Positions 1-5,525 are shown, numbered from the stretch's first letter. The stretch: 6,919 nucleotides of DNA from Gemmobacter sp. (GCA_003509785.1 DOMY01000027.1:9952-16870); one strand, 5' to 3'. Numbers and translations are program-made. Notes: generated from the sequence alone by a model not told the origin.

Positions 1-350
1 CCGCCCTTCCACGGCGCCGAGGTCGAGGCCTTGCGGCCGGCGTGGCCCAGCTGAACCCCGATGGGGGTGTGGGAATAGGTTCGGATGCCGCGCAGGATCT
101 CGGCGAAGGCGGCCTCCTGTTCGTCGTTCCACAGGCCGGTGTCGTCGGGCGTGATCCGGCCGGCGGCCTCCACCCCGGTGGCCTCGATGATGACCAGGCC
201 CGCGCCCGACACCGCCAGACGGCCGATATGCTGGACGTGCCAGGGCTGGGGCACGCCGTCGATCGCGGAATACTGACACATCGGCGCGATGACGATGCGG
301 TTCTTCAGCGTCAGGGGGCCGATGCTGCGCGGCGAAAAGAGCTGGCTCAT
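1..350 (-). CDS. NADH:flavin oxidoreductase, old yellow enzyme (YqjM-like), N-terminal part
   Basis: This is the first 116 codons of an FMN-dependent ene-reductase; the rest lies beyond the left edge. Enzymes of this family reduce activated C=C bonds with NAD(P)H in the cytoplasm. The reading starts MSQLFSPRSIGPLTLKNRI, the usual beginning of the TIM barrel. The segment APMCQYS (residues 22-28) matches the YqjM FMN site, with Cys25 and Tyr27 at the positions of the YqjM flavin-tuning Cys26 and Tyr28. VIIEATGV (53-60) supplies the conserved Ala, and GVQLGHAGRKA (98-108) carries Gln100, equivalent to the FMN-contacting Gln102. The Cys marks the YqjM/xenobiotic-reductase subgroup rather than classical yeast OYE. 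The ATG at 350-348 places the N-terminus as in the family, although no clear Shine-Dalgarno precedes it. It is divergent from the lipoprotein genes. Family assignment is secure; substrate is unknown. Confidence 0.93.
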   Translation of the reverse strand, partial: MSQLFSPRSIGPLTLKNRIVIAPMCQYSAIDGVPQPWHVQHIGRLAVSGAGLVIIEATGVEAAGRITPDDTGLWNDEQEAAFAEILRGIRTYSHTPIGVQLGHAGRKASTSAPWKG

Positions 351-379
351 GGGGGCGTCCGGGGAGGGGAGAGGGACGG

Positions 380-407
380 TAGCTATGCCGGTTGCAGTCG
401 CGATCAA
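380..407 (-). promoter_or_regulatory. Candidate sigma-70-type promoter for the flavin oxidoreductase
   Basis: On the minus strand TTGATC (407-402) is followed after 16 bases by TAGCTA (385-380), which would start transcription about 20-25 bases before the ATG at 350. The fit is only moderate and rests on eye inspection. Confidence 0.3.
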
Positions 408-495
408 GGCCCGACCTTTCCGATTGTTCACCTGGCTTGCCGAAAATTCACGTGCCTGGCGCCTCGACGCGCGCCACAAAAGCGTCAAGCTCATT

Positions 496-500
496 AGGGG
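496..500 (+). promoter_or_regulatory. Ribosome binding site of the 38-residue lipoprotein
   Basis: AGGGG ends nine bases before the ATG at 510, a good Shine-Dalgarno position. It supports translation of the very short reading frame that follows and argues that this ATG is a real start. Confidence 0.55.
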
Positions 501-509
501 ATCACACCA

Positions 510-626
510 ATGCTTCGTCTCGCTCTCGCCATCGCCATCGCCGCCCCGCTGCTGTCGGGCTGCATCATCGTCTCGACCGAAAAGCCGACCACGCGGGTCA
601 TCACCGCCCCGGCGTCGGACCAATGA
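510..626 (+). CDS. Very small lipoprotein (38 residues)
   Basis: This short frame encodes an N-terminus MLRLALAIAIAAPLLSGC: a basic residue, a hydrophobic stretch of about 12 residues and a textbook lipobox LSGC with the lipidated Cys at residue 18. After signal peptidase II cleavage only 21 residues would remain, polar and Thr/Pro-containing (STEKPTTRVITAPASDQ at the end). It should be a small periplasm-facing lipoprotein anchored in the inner or outer membrane. An AGGGG ribosome site lies nine bases upstream. Its TGA (624-626) is embedded in ATGATG, where the next lipoprotein gene starts, so the two are probably translationally coupled. The function is unknown; I recognise no family. The frame is short, so chance occurrence cannot be fully excluded, but the lipobox, ribosome site and overlap together make it convincing. 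Confidence 0.72.
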   Translation: MLRLALAIAIAAPLLSGCIIVSTEKPTTRVITAPASDQ

Positions 627-1006
627 TGCGCGGCCTGCTGAAGGGTCTGGCGGTCGCAGCGTGCGTCGCGCCGCTGCTGTCGGCCTGCGTCATCTATGAC
701 AGCGATGCGGGCGAGAACGTCTCGGTCAACGTGACCCGCAACGACGCCCCGCCGGCCGAAGCCATTCGCGAGGCGCGCTTTGCAGACGGCGCCCTGGTCG
801 TCCGGGTCGATTCCAACGGCTGCACCCAGGCTTCGGACTTCGAAGTGTCCGTGGCCGAGAATTCGCCGACCGAGATCACCCTGCGTCGCACCAAGCCGGA
901 CCTGTGCAAGGCCCTGCTGCCCGACGGCGTGGAACTGCGCTGGACCTACGCCGACCTGGGCCTGGAGCCCGGCGCGCCGGCGCGGATCCTCAATCCGCTG
1001 AAGTAG
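623..1006 (+). CDS. Conserved-looking lipoprotein of unknown function
   Basis: The product is a 127-residue lipoprotein. It begins MMRGLLKGLAVAACVAPLLSAC, with lipobox LSAC and the modified Cys at residue 22. An acidic/Asn-rich tether (about 26-47) leads to a compact domain (about 50-125) with two Cys, at 67 (SNGCTQ) and 95 (PDLCKAL), which could form a disulfide in the periplasm. The pattern of alternating beta segments (ALVVRVDS, FEVSVAE, EITLRRT, VELRWTYADLGL) suggests a small beta-rich fold. The start at 623 overlaps the preceding stop by four bases; the ATG at 626 is equally possible. An open frame continues upstream to 392, but the signal peptide fixes the start here. The 3' end overlaps the convergent thioesterase gene by 17 bases. 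I recognise no named family and propose no function. Confidence 0.88.
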   Translation: MMRGLLKGLAVAACVAPLLSACVIYDSDAGENVSVNVTRNDAPPAEAIREARFADGALVVRVDSNGCTQASDFEVSVAENSPTEITLRRTKPDLCKALLPDGVELRWTYADLGLEPGAPARILNPLK

Positions 1007-1427
1007 TCTCGAACACCTTCAGCATCGACGACGGTATGCGCTGCGGCCTCAGGGTCGCAGCGTCCACCAGACACCATTCCGAGACGCCCTGGGCGCAGAC
1101 CCGGCCCTCGGCGTCCTCGATGCGGACATAGCGGTTGAAGCGTGGTCCCTGCGGGTCGCCCACCCAGGTCCGGGCCACAATCCCGGTCGCGCCGGGCGCG
1201 ATGGCGCGCAGATAATCGATCTCGTGCCGCAGGGCGACCCAGGAGCATCGCGCCCGGGTCTCCGCGTCGAAGCGGGCGTTCCAATGGGCCGTGCCGACGT
1301 CCTGAAGCCAGCCGACATAGACGACATTGTTGACGTGGCCGTTGGCGTCGATGTGTTCGGGGCGGACCTCCAACGGCACGACGAAGACCTCGCGATCCTC
1401 GCGCGGCGTCAGGACCGGGCGAGCCAT
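990..1427 (-). CDS. Acyl-CoA thioesterase, 4HBT hot-dog family
   Basis: The 145-residue protein is a single hot-dog domain of the 4-hydroxybenzoyl-CoA thioesterase/YbgC/FadM group, cytoplasmic enzymes that hydrolyse acyl-CoA or acyl-ACP thioesters. The diagnostic segment is RPEHIDANGHVNNVVYVGWL (residues 22-41): Asp27 aligns with the catalytic Asp of the family, and GHVNN followed by Y opens the central helix. Further family-like segments are LRHEIDYLRAI and GDPQGPRFNRYVRI, with SEWCLVD near the end; the length is typical. The ATG at 1427-1425 overlaps the glutaredoxin stop by one base (TGATG), so translation is probably coupled to that gene. No substrate can be read from the sequence. The 3' end overlaps the convergent lipoprotein gene, leaving no room for a terminator between them. 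Confidence 0.9.
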   Translation of the reverse strand: MARPVLTPREDREVFVVPLEVRPEHIDANGHVNNVVYVGWLQDVGTAHWNARFDAETRARCSWVALRHEIDYLRAIAPGATGIVARTWVGDPQGPRFNRYVRIEDAEGRVCAQGVSEWCLVDAATLRPQRIPSSMLKVFETTSAD

Positions 1428-1780
1428 CAGGCTTCGCCGAGCGGCACGCCCTTCTCGGCCATCAGGGCCTGAAGTTCGCCGGCCTGGAACATTTCGCGGA
1501 TGATGTCCGACCCGCCGACGAATTCACCCTTCACATAGAGCTGGGGAATGGTGGGCCAGTCGGTGAAGCTCTTGACGCCCTCGCGCAGGGCTTCGTCCTG
1601 CAGCACGTCGACGCCGACGAAGGACGCCCCGACATGGTCCAGGATCTGGACGGCCAGCGAGGAGAAGCCGCAGCGGGGCTGGTCCGGCGTGCCCTTCATG
1701 AACAGCACGACGTCATGCTGGGCGACAGTGTCGCCGATGAAGGCGTGGACGGGATCGGCGGCAGGAACGGTGTCGGTCAC
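1427..1780 (-). CDS. grxD: Monothiol glutaredoxin, Grx4/Grx5 (CGFS) type
   Basis: This 117-residue cytoplasmic protein is a single-domain monothiol glutaredoxin, a family that binds and transfers glutathione-ligated [2Fe-2S] clusters and works with BolA proteins in iron sensing and Fe-S delivery. The sequence shows VLFMKGTP (25-32, with glutathione-binding Lys29), the signature CGFS at 37-40 with the active Cys37, the WPTIPQLYVKGEFVGG segment (75-90) with the cis-Pro loop and GG motif, and SDI after it. Length matches bacterial GrxD. The start is a GTG at 1780-1778: the next Met (28) falls inside the thioredoxin fold, and GAAAGG lies nine bases upstream. A BolA-family gene lies two genes upstream, supporting the pairing. 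A candidate promoter of its own lies in the 81-base gap behind the reductase-like gene. Confidence 0.96.
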   Translation of the reverse strand: MTDTVPAADPVHAFIGDTVAQHDVVLFMKGTPDQPRCGFSSLAVQILDHVGASFVGVDVLQDEALREGVKSFTDWPTIPQLYVKGEFVGGSDIIREMFQAGELQALMAEKGVPLGEA

Positions 1781-1806
1781 GGGAGAGGGCCTTTCGTGAA
1801 GGTCGT

Positions 1807-1835
1807 CAGCTAGGGAGAGGCGACGGCCGGGTCAA
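1807..1835 (-). promoter_or_regulatory. Candidate internal promoter for the glutaredoxin-thioesterase pair
   Basis: On the minus strand TTGACCC (1835-1829) is followed after 14 bases by CCTAGCTG (1814-1807). This resembles the Caulobacter housekeeping consensus TTGACGS-N10-14-GCTANAWC: the -35 fits well, the -10 only partly. Transcription would begin near 1800, about 20 bases before the GTG, leaving room for the GAAAGG ribosome site at 1795-1790. It would let grxD be expressed apart from the upstream bolA and reductase-like genes. Confidence 0.4.
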
Positions 1836-1861
1836 GGCGTGGTCGCGTCTATGCTTCGAGA

Positions 1862-2770
1862 TCAGGCCGCAGCCGAGGCCGTGACCCGGCCCATTTCGAT
1901 CTGGGCCGCCAGGCCCGGGGGCAGGTCGCGTTCCGGCGTCGAGGCCAGCATGCTCAGCCGTTCCACGTCATTGGCGCGTATGATGACGCTGGAGATGGTC
2001 GGATCGGTCAGGACATAGCTGAGGCAGATCGCCTCGGCCGGCCAGTTGGGCGTGCGATACAGGAAGCCGAAGGCGTCGCTTTGCCGCGATTGGGGCGGGC
2101 GTTTGGGCGCGCCGCCCAGGCCGAAGAAGCCCTTTTTCGCAACAGGCTCGGTTCCACGCGGTTTGGCGCGGCGGTCCGTGAAATAGTCGTAGGCGAAGAC
2201 CGACATGTCCTGTTCGCGGGCGGCGCGGACACGATTGCGCAGCCTCCAGTCGGCGTTGATGTCGAACGGGGTCACCAGGGCGTCGAAGGCGCCGGTGGAG
2301 ACATAGGTGTCCATGACCTCGCCGCCGCCCGCCACGCCCAGCAGCTTGATGCGCCCGGTGGCGCGCAGGGCCTTGAGCGCGTTCAGCGACGACTGCGGCA
2401 GTTCGTGCTCGCCCGGCTCGTGCAGCACCGCGACATCGATCCAGCCCAGGCCCGAGAAATGCAGCACCCGGTCGATGGCGCCGGTCATGCCTTCGGCCGA
2501 GAAATCGCGCGCCGCCTCGCGGCCTGCGCCGACGCCCAGGGTCAGGCTGACACAGACCAGCTTGCGATTCACATGGGCCAGGGCTTCGCCCAGCACCTCG
2601 GCCGCAACCGGATCGGCGGTCTCGAGCCGATAGGAATTCACCCCGGCTTCCAGGGCGGAATAAAGCAGGTTCAGCGCGCCCTCACGACCGCGCGCCAGAT
2701 TGTCCAGCCCGAAGCTGAGGGTCAGGTTGGAAATGGCGGCGCCGGACACGCCGAAGGGGCGATAGCGCAT
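1862..2770 (-). CDS. Aldo/keto reductase-fold protein with apparently degenerate active site
   Basis: The 302-residue product follows the layout of a TIM-barrel aldo/keto reductase: MRYRPFGVSGAAIS at the start, GVNSY (43-47), EVLGEAL (58-64), GWIDVAVLHEP (109-119), ALRATGRIKLLGVAG (134-148), SVFAYDYF (190-197) and a C-terminal SSVIIRANDVERL segment. The usual catalytic tetrad is Asp, Tyr, Lys and His. Only the His is clear (117). The FDTA-x-x-Y motif reads YRLETAD (47-53), placing Arg48 and Asp53 where Asp and Tyr belong, and the TK motif strand reads VCVSLTLG (72-79) without Lys. A basic, Gly/Pro-rich insert occupies about 199-230. The open frame extends upstream to 3136, but the start at 2770 has an AAGGAGG site ten bases away and begins five bases after the BolA stop. 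It may be a pseudoenzyme; function unknown. Confidence 0.85.
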   Translation of the reverse strand: MRYRPFGVSGAAISNLTLSFGLDNLARGREGALNLLYSALEAGVNSYRLETADPVAAEVLGEALAHVNRKLVCVSLTLGVGAGREAARDFSAEGMTGAIDRVLHFSGLGWIDVAVLHEPGEHELPQSSLNALKALRATGRIKLLGVAGGGEVMDTYVSTGAFDALVTPFDINADWRLRNRVRAAREQDMSVFAYDYFTDRRAKPRGTEPVAKKGFFGLGGAPKRPPQSRQSDAFGFLYRTPNWPAEAICLSYVLTDPTISSVIIRANDVERLSMLASTPERDLPPGLAAQIEMGRVTASAAA

Positions 2771-2775
2771 TGGGA

Positions 2776-3018
2776 TCAAGCCTCCTTGGGCGGGGCGGCG
2801 GTTTCGAGCGCCAGGGCGTGCAGTTCGCCGCCCATCTGTCCCTTCAACGCGGCATAGACCAACTGGTGCTGGCGCACGCGCGGCATGCCGGCGAAGGCGC
2901 TGGAGACGATGCGGGCGCGATAGTGGTCGCCGTCTCCGGCCAGGTCGTCGATGGCGATCTCGGCGTCGGGAAAGGCCTCGACCAGATGCTGGCGCAGGGT
3001 TTCGACGGACATGGGCAT
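2776..3018 (-). CDS. BolA/IbaG-family protein
   Basis: This small cytoplasmic protein, 80 residues from the chosen start, is a BolA-family member. The family forms [2Fe-2S]-bridged complexes with CGFS glutaredoxins and affects iron homeostasis and envelope functions. The core reads ETLRQHLVEAFPDAEIAIDDL, then GDGDHYRARIVSSAFAG, then RVRQHQLVYAALKGQMGGELHALAL. The invariant His of the RQHQ segment, a cluster ligand in the family, is present, as is the conserved helix after it. I chose the ATG at 3018 because MPMS-type N-termini are usual in alphaproteobacterial homologues. An in-frame ATG at 3051 would add 11 poorly family-like residues and is preceded by AAGG at ten bases, so it remains possible; the ATG at 3012 is a third choice. 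The tail carries the ribosome site of the next gene, which starts five bases after its stop. Confidence 0.92.
   Translation of the reverse strand: MPMSVETLRQHLVEAFPDAEIAIDDLAGDGDHYRARIVSSAFAGMPRVRQHQLVYAALKGQMGGELHALALETAAPPKEA
2781..2787 (-). promoter_or_regulatory. Strong ribosome binding site of the reductase-like gene
   Basis: AAGGAGG on the minus strand lies within the last codons of the BolA gene, ten bases before the ATG at 2770. It decides the start of the reductase-like protein against the longer open frame that runs back to 3136 through the BolA gene. Confidence 0.75.
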
Positions 3019-3074
3019 GGGCGGGGCTCTTGGATCGTTCTCCTTCAGCATGCCCGATAAACCTTAATGCCGGG

Positions 3075-3599
3075 CTACGCCTGTTTCGGCCGTTCAAAGA
3101 GCTGAACCGGACCGTCCTTGTAGGTCGTCGTCGCATAGGGGCGGTAGCCGACCCGTTCCGCCAGCCGAACGGAGGCGAGGTTCTCCGGCGCGATCATGCA
3201 GACAGTGCGTGCGGCCGGCAGGCGGACGTCCGCCCAGTCCAGAACCGCTTGCACGGCTTCAGAAGCGAAGCCCTGGCCTTGGAAGGCCGGCGAAAGGCCC
3301 CAGCCCAGTTCGGGGTCGGTCAGGGGCGGATCGATCAATCGTCGGTGATCCAGTATCGAGACGCTGCCAAGATAGGAGCCGTTGTTCGCCAGGCGGACGG
3401 TCCAGGCGCCGTAGCCGGCGACGCTCCACTGTCCCAGGTCGCGTAGCAGCCGAAACCAGACCTCCTCGCTCGTCAGGGGCCGACCCGTGATGTGGCGGGT
3501 GAATTCTTCGTCGGCCCAAAGCGCGATCAGGGAGCTTAGATCGTTCACCTCGACCGGTGTCAGAACCAGCCTCTCAGTCTTGAGAATTTCAGCGTTCAC
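3075..3599 (-). CDS. GNAT N-acetyltransferase, RimJ/RimL type
   Basis: The 174-residue protein is a GCN5-related acetyltransferase of the RimJ/RimL (Acetyltransf_3) type, which moves acetyl from acetyl-CoA to an amine such as a protein N-terminus. It opens with ILKTERLVLTPV, the common first strand. Motif A is ELGWGLSPAFQGQGFASEAV (97-116), with the pyrophosphate-binding loop Q107-G-Q-G-F-A112, and motif B follows as ENLASVRLAERVGYRP. The length is typical. The GTG start at 3599-3597 overlaps the radC stop in GTGA, and the preceding sequence has no strong ribosome site, so reinitiation after radC is likely. Sitting in one transcription unit with methionine aminopeptidase is suggestive for N-terminal protein modification, but that is inference; the substrate cannot be told from the sequence. 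Confidence 0.92.
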   Translation of the reverse strand: MNAEILKTERLVLTPVEVNDLSSLIALWADEEFTRHITGRPLTSEEVWFRLLRDLGQWSVAGYGAWTVRLANNGSYLGSVSILDHRRLIDPPLTDPELGWGLSPAFQGQGFASEAVQAVLDWADVRLPAARTVCMIAPENLASVRLAERVGYRPYATTTYKDGPVQLFERPKQA

Positions 3600-4327
3600 A
3601 TCAGGCCCAGTTGCTTGAAGCTGGCCACCCCGTCGCGGCCGACGACCAGATGGTCGTGAACCTCGACGTTAAGGGCTCGGCCGGCCTGCACAACCTGTTT
3701 CGTGATCTCGATGTCGGCGCGGCTGGGGGTGGGGTCGCCGGACGGATGGTTGTGGACCAGGATCAGGGCGCTGGCCGACAGCTCCAAGGCGCGTCGCACG
3801 ACCTCGCGGGGATAGACGGGGGCGTGATCGACGGTGCCGCGGTTCTGCACCTCGTCCAGGATCAGCTGGTTCTTCTTGTCCAGATACAGCACCCGGAACT
3901 GTTCGCGCGGTTCATGTTGCAGGGCCACGCGGACATAGGCCAACAGCGCCGTCCACGACGAGATCACCGGCCGTTTCGCCGTCGGCTCGCGCGCGATCCT
4001 GCGAGTCACGTCGAAGATCAGCTGCAGGTCCAGCGCGACCGCCCGCGTCGCCTTGCCGGGCACATAGGCCAGGGTCCGCGCCACCTGGTCCTCGACGGCC
4101 TCGTGACTGGCGGCGCCTATGCCCTCCAGCCCGCCGAACCGGGCCAGCAGATCCTTGGCCAGCGGCTTGACGTCCTTGTAGGGGATGGAGCGGAACAGCA
4201 GCAGTTCCAGCAGCTCATAGTCGGGCAGGGCGCCCAACCCGCCCTTGGCGGCCCGTTCGCGCAGCCGGTCGCGATGGCCGCTGTGACGCGGCTTCGGTTT
4301 GGGTTCGGGTGTCAGGTCGTCCAGCAT
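3596..4327 (-). CDS. radC: RadC-family JAB/MPN-domain protein
   Basis: The 243-residue protein has the two-part structure of RadC (UPF0758). An N-terminal helical part resembling a helix-hairpin-helix includes GHRDRLRERAAKGG, DYELLELLLFRSIPYKDVKPLAKDLL in two adjacent stretches, and FGGLEGI. The C-terminal JAB/MPN domain shows the metal motif: Glu175 in YPREVV, His192 and His194 in VHNHPSGDPTPS, Ser202 and Asp205. All putative zinc ligands are present, so it should be a metal-dependent hydrolase. The family's biological role is unsettled; the original radiation-repair assignment in E. coli was withdrawn, and the name is kept by convention. It lies 54 bases downstream of map, with AGAGG eight bases before the ATG, and overlaps the GNAT gene by four bases. 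Confidence 0.95.
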   Translation of the reverse strand: MLDDLTPEPKPKPRHSGHRDRLRERAAKGGLGALPDYELLELLLFRSIPYKDVKPLAKDLLARFGGLEGIGAASHEAVEDQVARTLAYVPGKATRAVALDLQLIFDVTRRIAREPTAKRPVISSWTALLAYVRVALQHEPREQFRVLYLDKKNQLILDEVQNRGTVDHAPVYPREVVRRALELSASALILVHNHPSGDPTPSRADIEITKQVVQAGRALNVEVHDHLVVGRDGVASFKQLGLM

Positions 4328-4381
4328 GTCCCCTGCCTCTTCTGCCGCAACCTGTGCGGAAGACGAGGGGGGATCAAGGGT

Positions 4382-5200
4382 TCAGTTGGGGCGGAACAGT
4401 CCGGCCGGGCTGACGGTGAAGATTTCCAGCCCGTCTTCCGTCACCCCGATGGTGTGTTCGCACTGGGCCGACAGGGACTTGTCGCGCGTCACGGCGGTCC
4501 AGCCGTCGGACAGGACCTTCACGTGCGGCTTGCCCAGGTTCACCATCGGCTCGACGGTGAAGAACATGCCGGCCTTCAGCACGGCGCCCTCGCCCTTGCG
4601 GCCGTAGTGCAGGACATTGGGGCTGTCGTGGAAGACCCGGCCGATGCCGTGGCCGCAGAAGTCGCGCACCACGCTCATGCGCTGGGCCTCGACGAATTTC
4701 TGGATGGCGAAACCGATGTCGCCGAAGGTGTTGCCCGGCTTGACCTGTTCCAGGCCCAGATCCAGCGACTGATAGGTCACGTCGATCAGCTTCTTGGCGC
4801 GGGCGTTGATCTCGCCGACCGCATACATGCGGCTCGAGTCGCCGTGCCAGCCGTCGACGATGACCGTGTGGTCGATGTTGACGATGTCGCCGTCCTTCAG
4901 GACCCGGTCGCCGGGAATGCCGTGGCAGACGACGTGGTTGATCGAGGTGCAGACGGTCTTCTCGTAACCCTTGTAGCCCAGGCACGCCGGCAGGCCGCCG
5001 TGGTCCAGAGTGAACTCGCGGATCAGGTCGTCGATCGTGCTGGTCAGCACGCCCGGCTGAACATGGGGGGTGATCATGTCCAGCGCCTCGGCGACCAGAC
5101 GGCCGGCCTTGCGCATCCCCTCGAAGTCCTCCGCCTGGTGAATGCGGATGGCGCTGGTGCGGACCAGGGCGTCGGTTTCGAGATCGGGCGTTTCGTACAT
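4382..5200 (-). CDS. map: Type I methionine aminopeptidase
   Basis: This 272-residue cytoplasmic metalloenzyme removes the initiator Met from nascent proteins after deformylation. All five metal ligands of the pita-bread fold are visible: Asp110 (VNIDHTV), Asp121 (WHGDSS), His184 (CGHGIG), Glu217 (FTVEPM) and Glu248 (QCEHTI). The substrate-contacting His93 stands in VVCHGIPG, and LGYKGYEKTVCTSIN precedes it as in E. coli MetAP. The length is slightly above the E. coli 264 because of about ten extra N-terminal residues. An in-frame TGA two codons before the ATG excludes a longer start. No Shine-Dalgarno is visible. It appears to be the first gene of a map-radC-GNAT unit, with a possible promoter about 45-75 bases upstream. 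Confidence 0.98.
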   Translation of the reverse strand: MYETPDLETDALVRTSAIRIHQAEDFEGMRKAGRLVAEALDMITPHVQPGVLTSTIDDLIREFTLDHGGLPACLGYKGYEKTVCTSINHVVCHGIPGDRVLKDGDIVNIDHTVIVDGWHGDSSRMYAVGEINARAKKLIDVTYQSLDLGLEQVKPGNTFGDIGFAIQKFVEAQRMSVVRDFCGHGIGRVFHDSPNVLHYGRKGEGAVLKAGMFFTVEPMVNLGKPHVKVLSDGWTAVTRDKSLSAQCEHTIGVTEDGLEIFTVSPAGLFRPN

Positions 5201-5245
5201 GGTTCAATCAGCAGCGGCGGGTATTTTCAGATGACCATCCTATCA

Positions 5246-5276
5246 TGGATACGCAAGGCGATTGTGCGGCGGTCAA
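5246..5276 (-). promoter_or_regulatory. Candidate promoter of the map operon
   Basis: TTGACC (5276-5271) and TATCCA (5251-5246) on the minus strand are separated by 19 bases, slightly wide. Transcription would begin about 40 bases before the map ATG. The -35 is good; the -10 choice is uncertain. Confidence 0.3.
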
Positions 5277-5491
5277 GGATTCCTTACCCGACGTCATGGC
5301 AGACTGTGTGTTGCACGACACTGTCGCCTGACGGAATGAACCTGCCGCCGCGTAACCTCTCGCCGGTGTGATCGTGTGCGATTTTTCCGACACAGTTTCG
5401 CCCGTTTCCCGGCCGAGACCCGCCACGCATGCAACGTTTTCCTGACGAAAGCGCTGCCGTGCACAACCCTCCCCGATACCCACCGCCGCGT

Positions 5492-5516
5492 TTGATGGCG
5501 GGGGCAACACTATAGG
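5492..5516 (+). promoter_or_regulatory. Candidate promoter of the FadL-family gene, giving a very short leader
   Basis: TTGATGG (5492-5498), ten bases, then ACTATAGG (5509-5516) fits the Caulobacter housekeeping consensus TTGACGS-N10-14-GCTANAWC at most key positions. The expected transcription start falls about 5520-5526, at or just before the ATG at 5526. The same bases AGGA (5514-5517) could instead act as a ribosome site eight bases from the ATG if transcription starts farther upstream; the two readings compete. Confidence 0.35.
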
Positions 5517-5525
5517 AATGGCTTA

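Larger units (their letters stand above)
5201..5525 (+). other. Divergent intergenic regulatory region between map and the FadL gene
   Basis: These 325 bases lie between two divergent genes and show no credible protein; a 100-residue open frame on the minus strand (5510-5208) has no family features. The stretch is less GC-rich in places than the genes. It contains a candidate map promoter (5276-5246), a perfect small inverted repeat CGACA-C-TGTCG at 5316-5326, an ATCG-tgtg-CGAT repeat followed by five T at 5371-5387, a further CGACACAG at 5388-5395, and a candidate promoter directly before the FadL start. I see no RNA gene or known riboswitch fold in it. Confidence 0.7.

Noticed and set aside
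42..497. 151-codon plus-strand open frame at the left end
   Set aside because: It is antisense to the old-yellow-enzyme N-terminus, which shows the FMN-binding motifs, and its own translation is low-complexity.
2081..2857. 258-codon plus-strand open frame opposite the reductase-like gene
   Set aside because: It spans the boundary of two minus-strand genes and has no recognisable motif; the opposite strand has clear family features and ribosome sites.
2771..3136. N-terminal extension of the reductase-like frame back to 3136
   Set aside because: The extension overlaps the BolA gene in another frame, is Arg/Pro-rich and non-homologous, and the family-like start at 2770 has a strong AAGGAGG site.
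4338..4363. Hairpin between map and radC considered as a terminator or attenuator
   Set aside because: Only five contiguous pairs (CCGCA/TGCGG), then a three-base bulge and four weak pairs, and no T run on the transcribed strand. It is too weak to call.
3611..5371. 586-codon open frame on the plus strand, antisense to radC and map
   Set aside because: It mirrors two well-identified genes whose catalytic residues are all present. Long antisense open frames are expected at this GC content; the translation is rich in Gln, Val, Asp and His, with no family motif.
5371..5387. ATCG-tgtg-CGAT followed by TTTTT considered as an intrinsic terminator
   Set aside because: A four-base-pair stem is too short, and the position in a divergent region gives it no plus-strand gene to terminate.
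5208..5510. 100-codon minus-strand open frame between map and the FadL gene
   Set aside because: It lacks a recognisable domain and a convincing ribosome site, and it lies across the likely promoter region of both neighbours.
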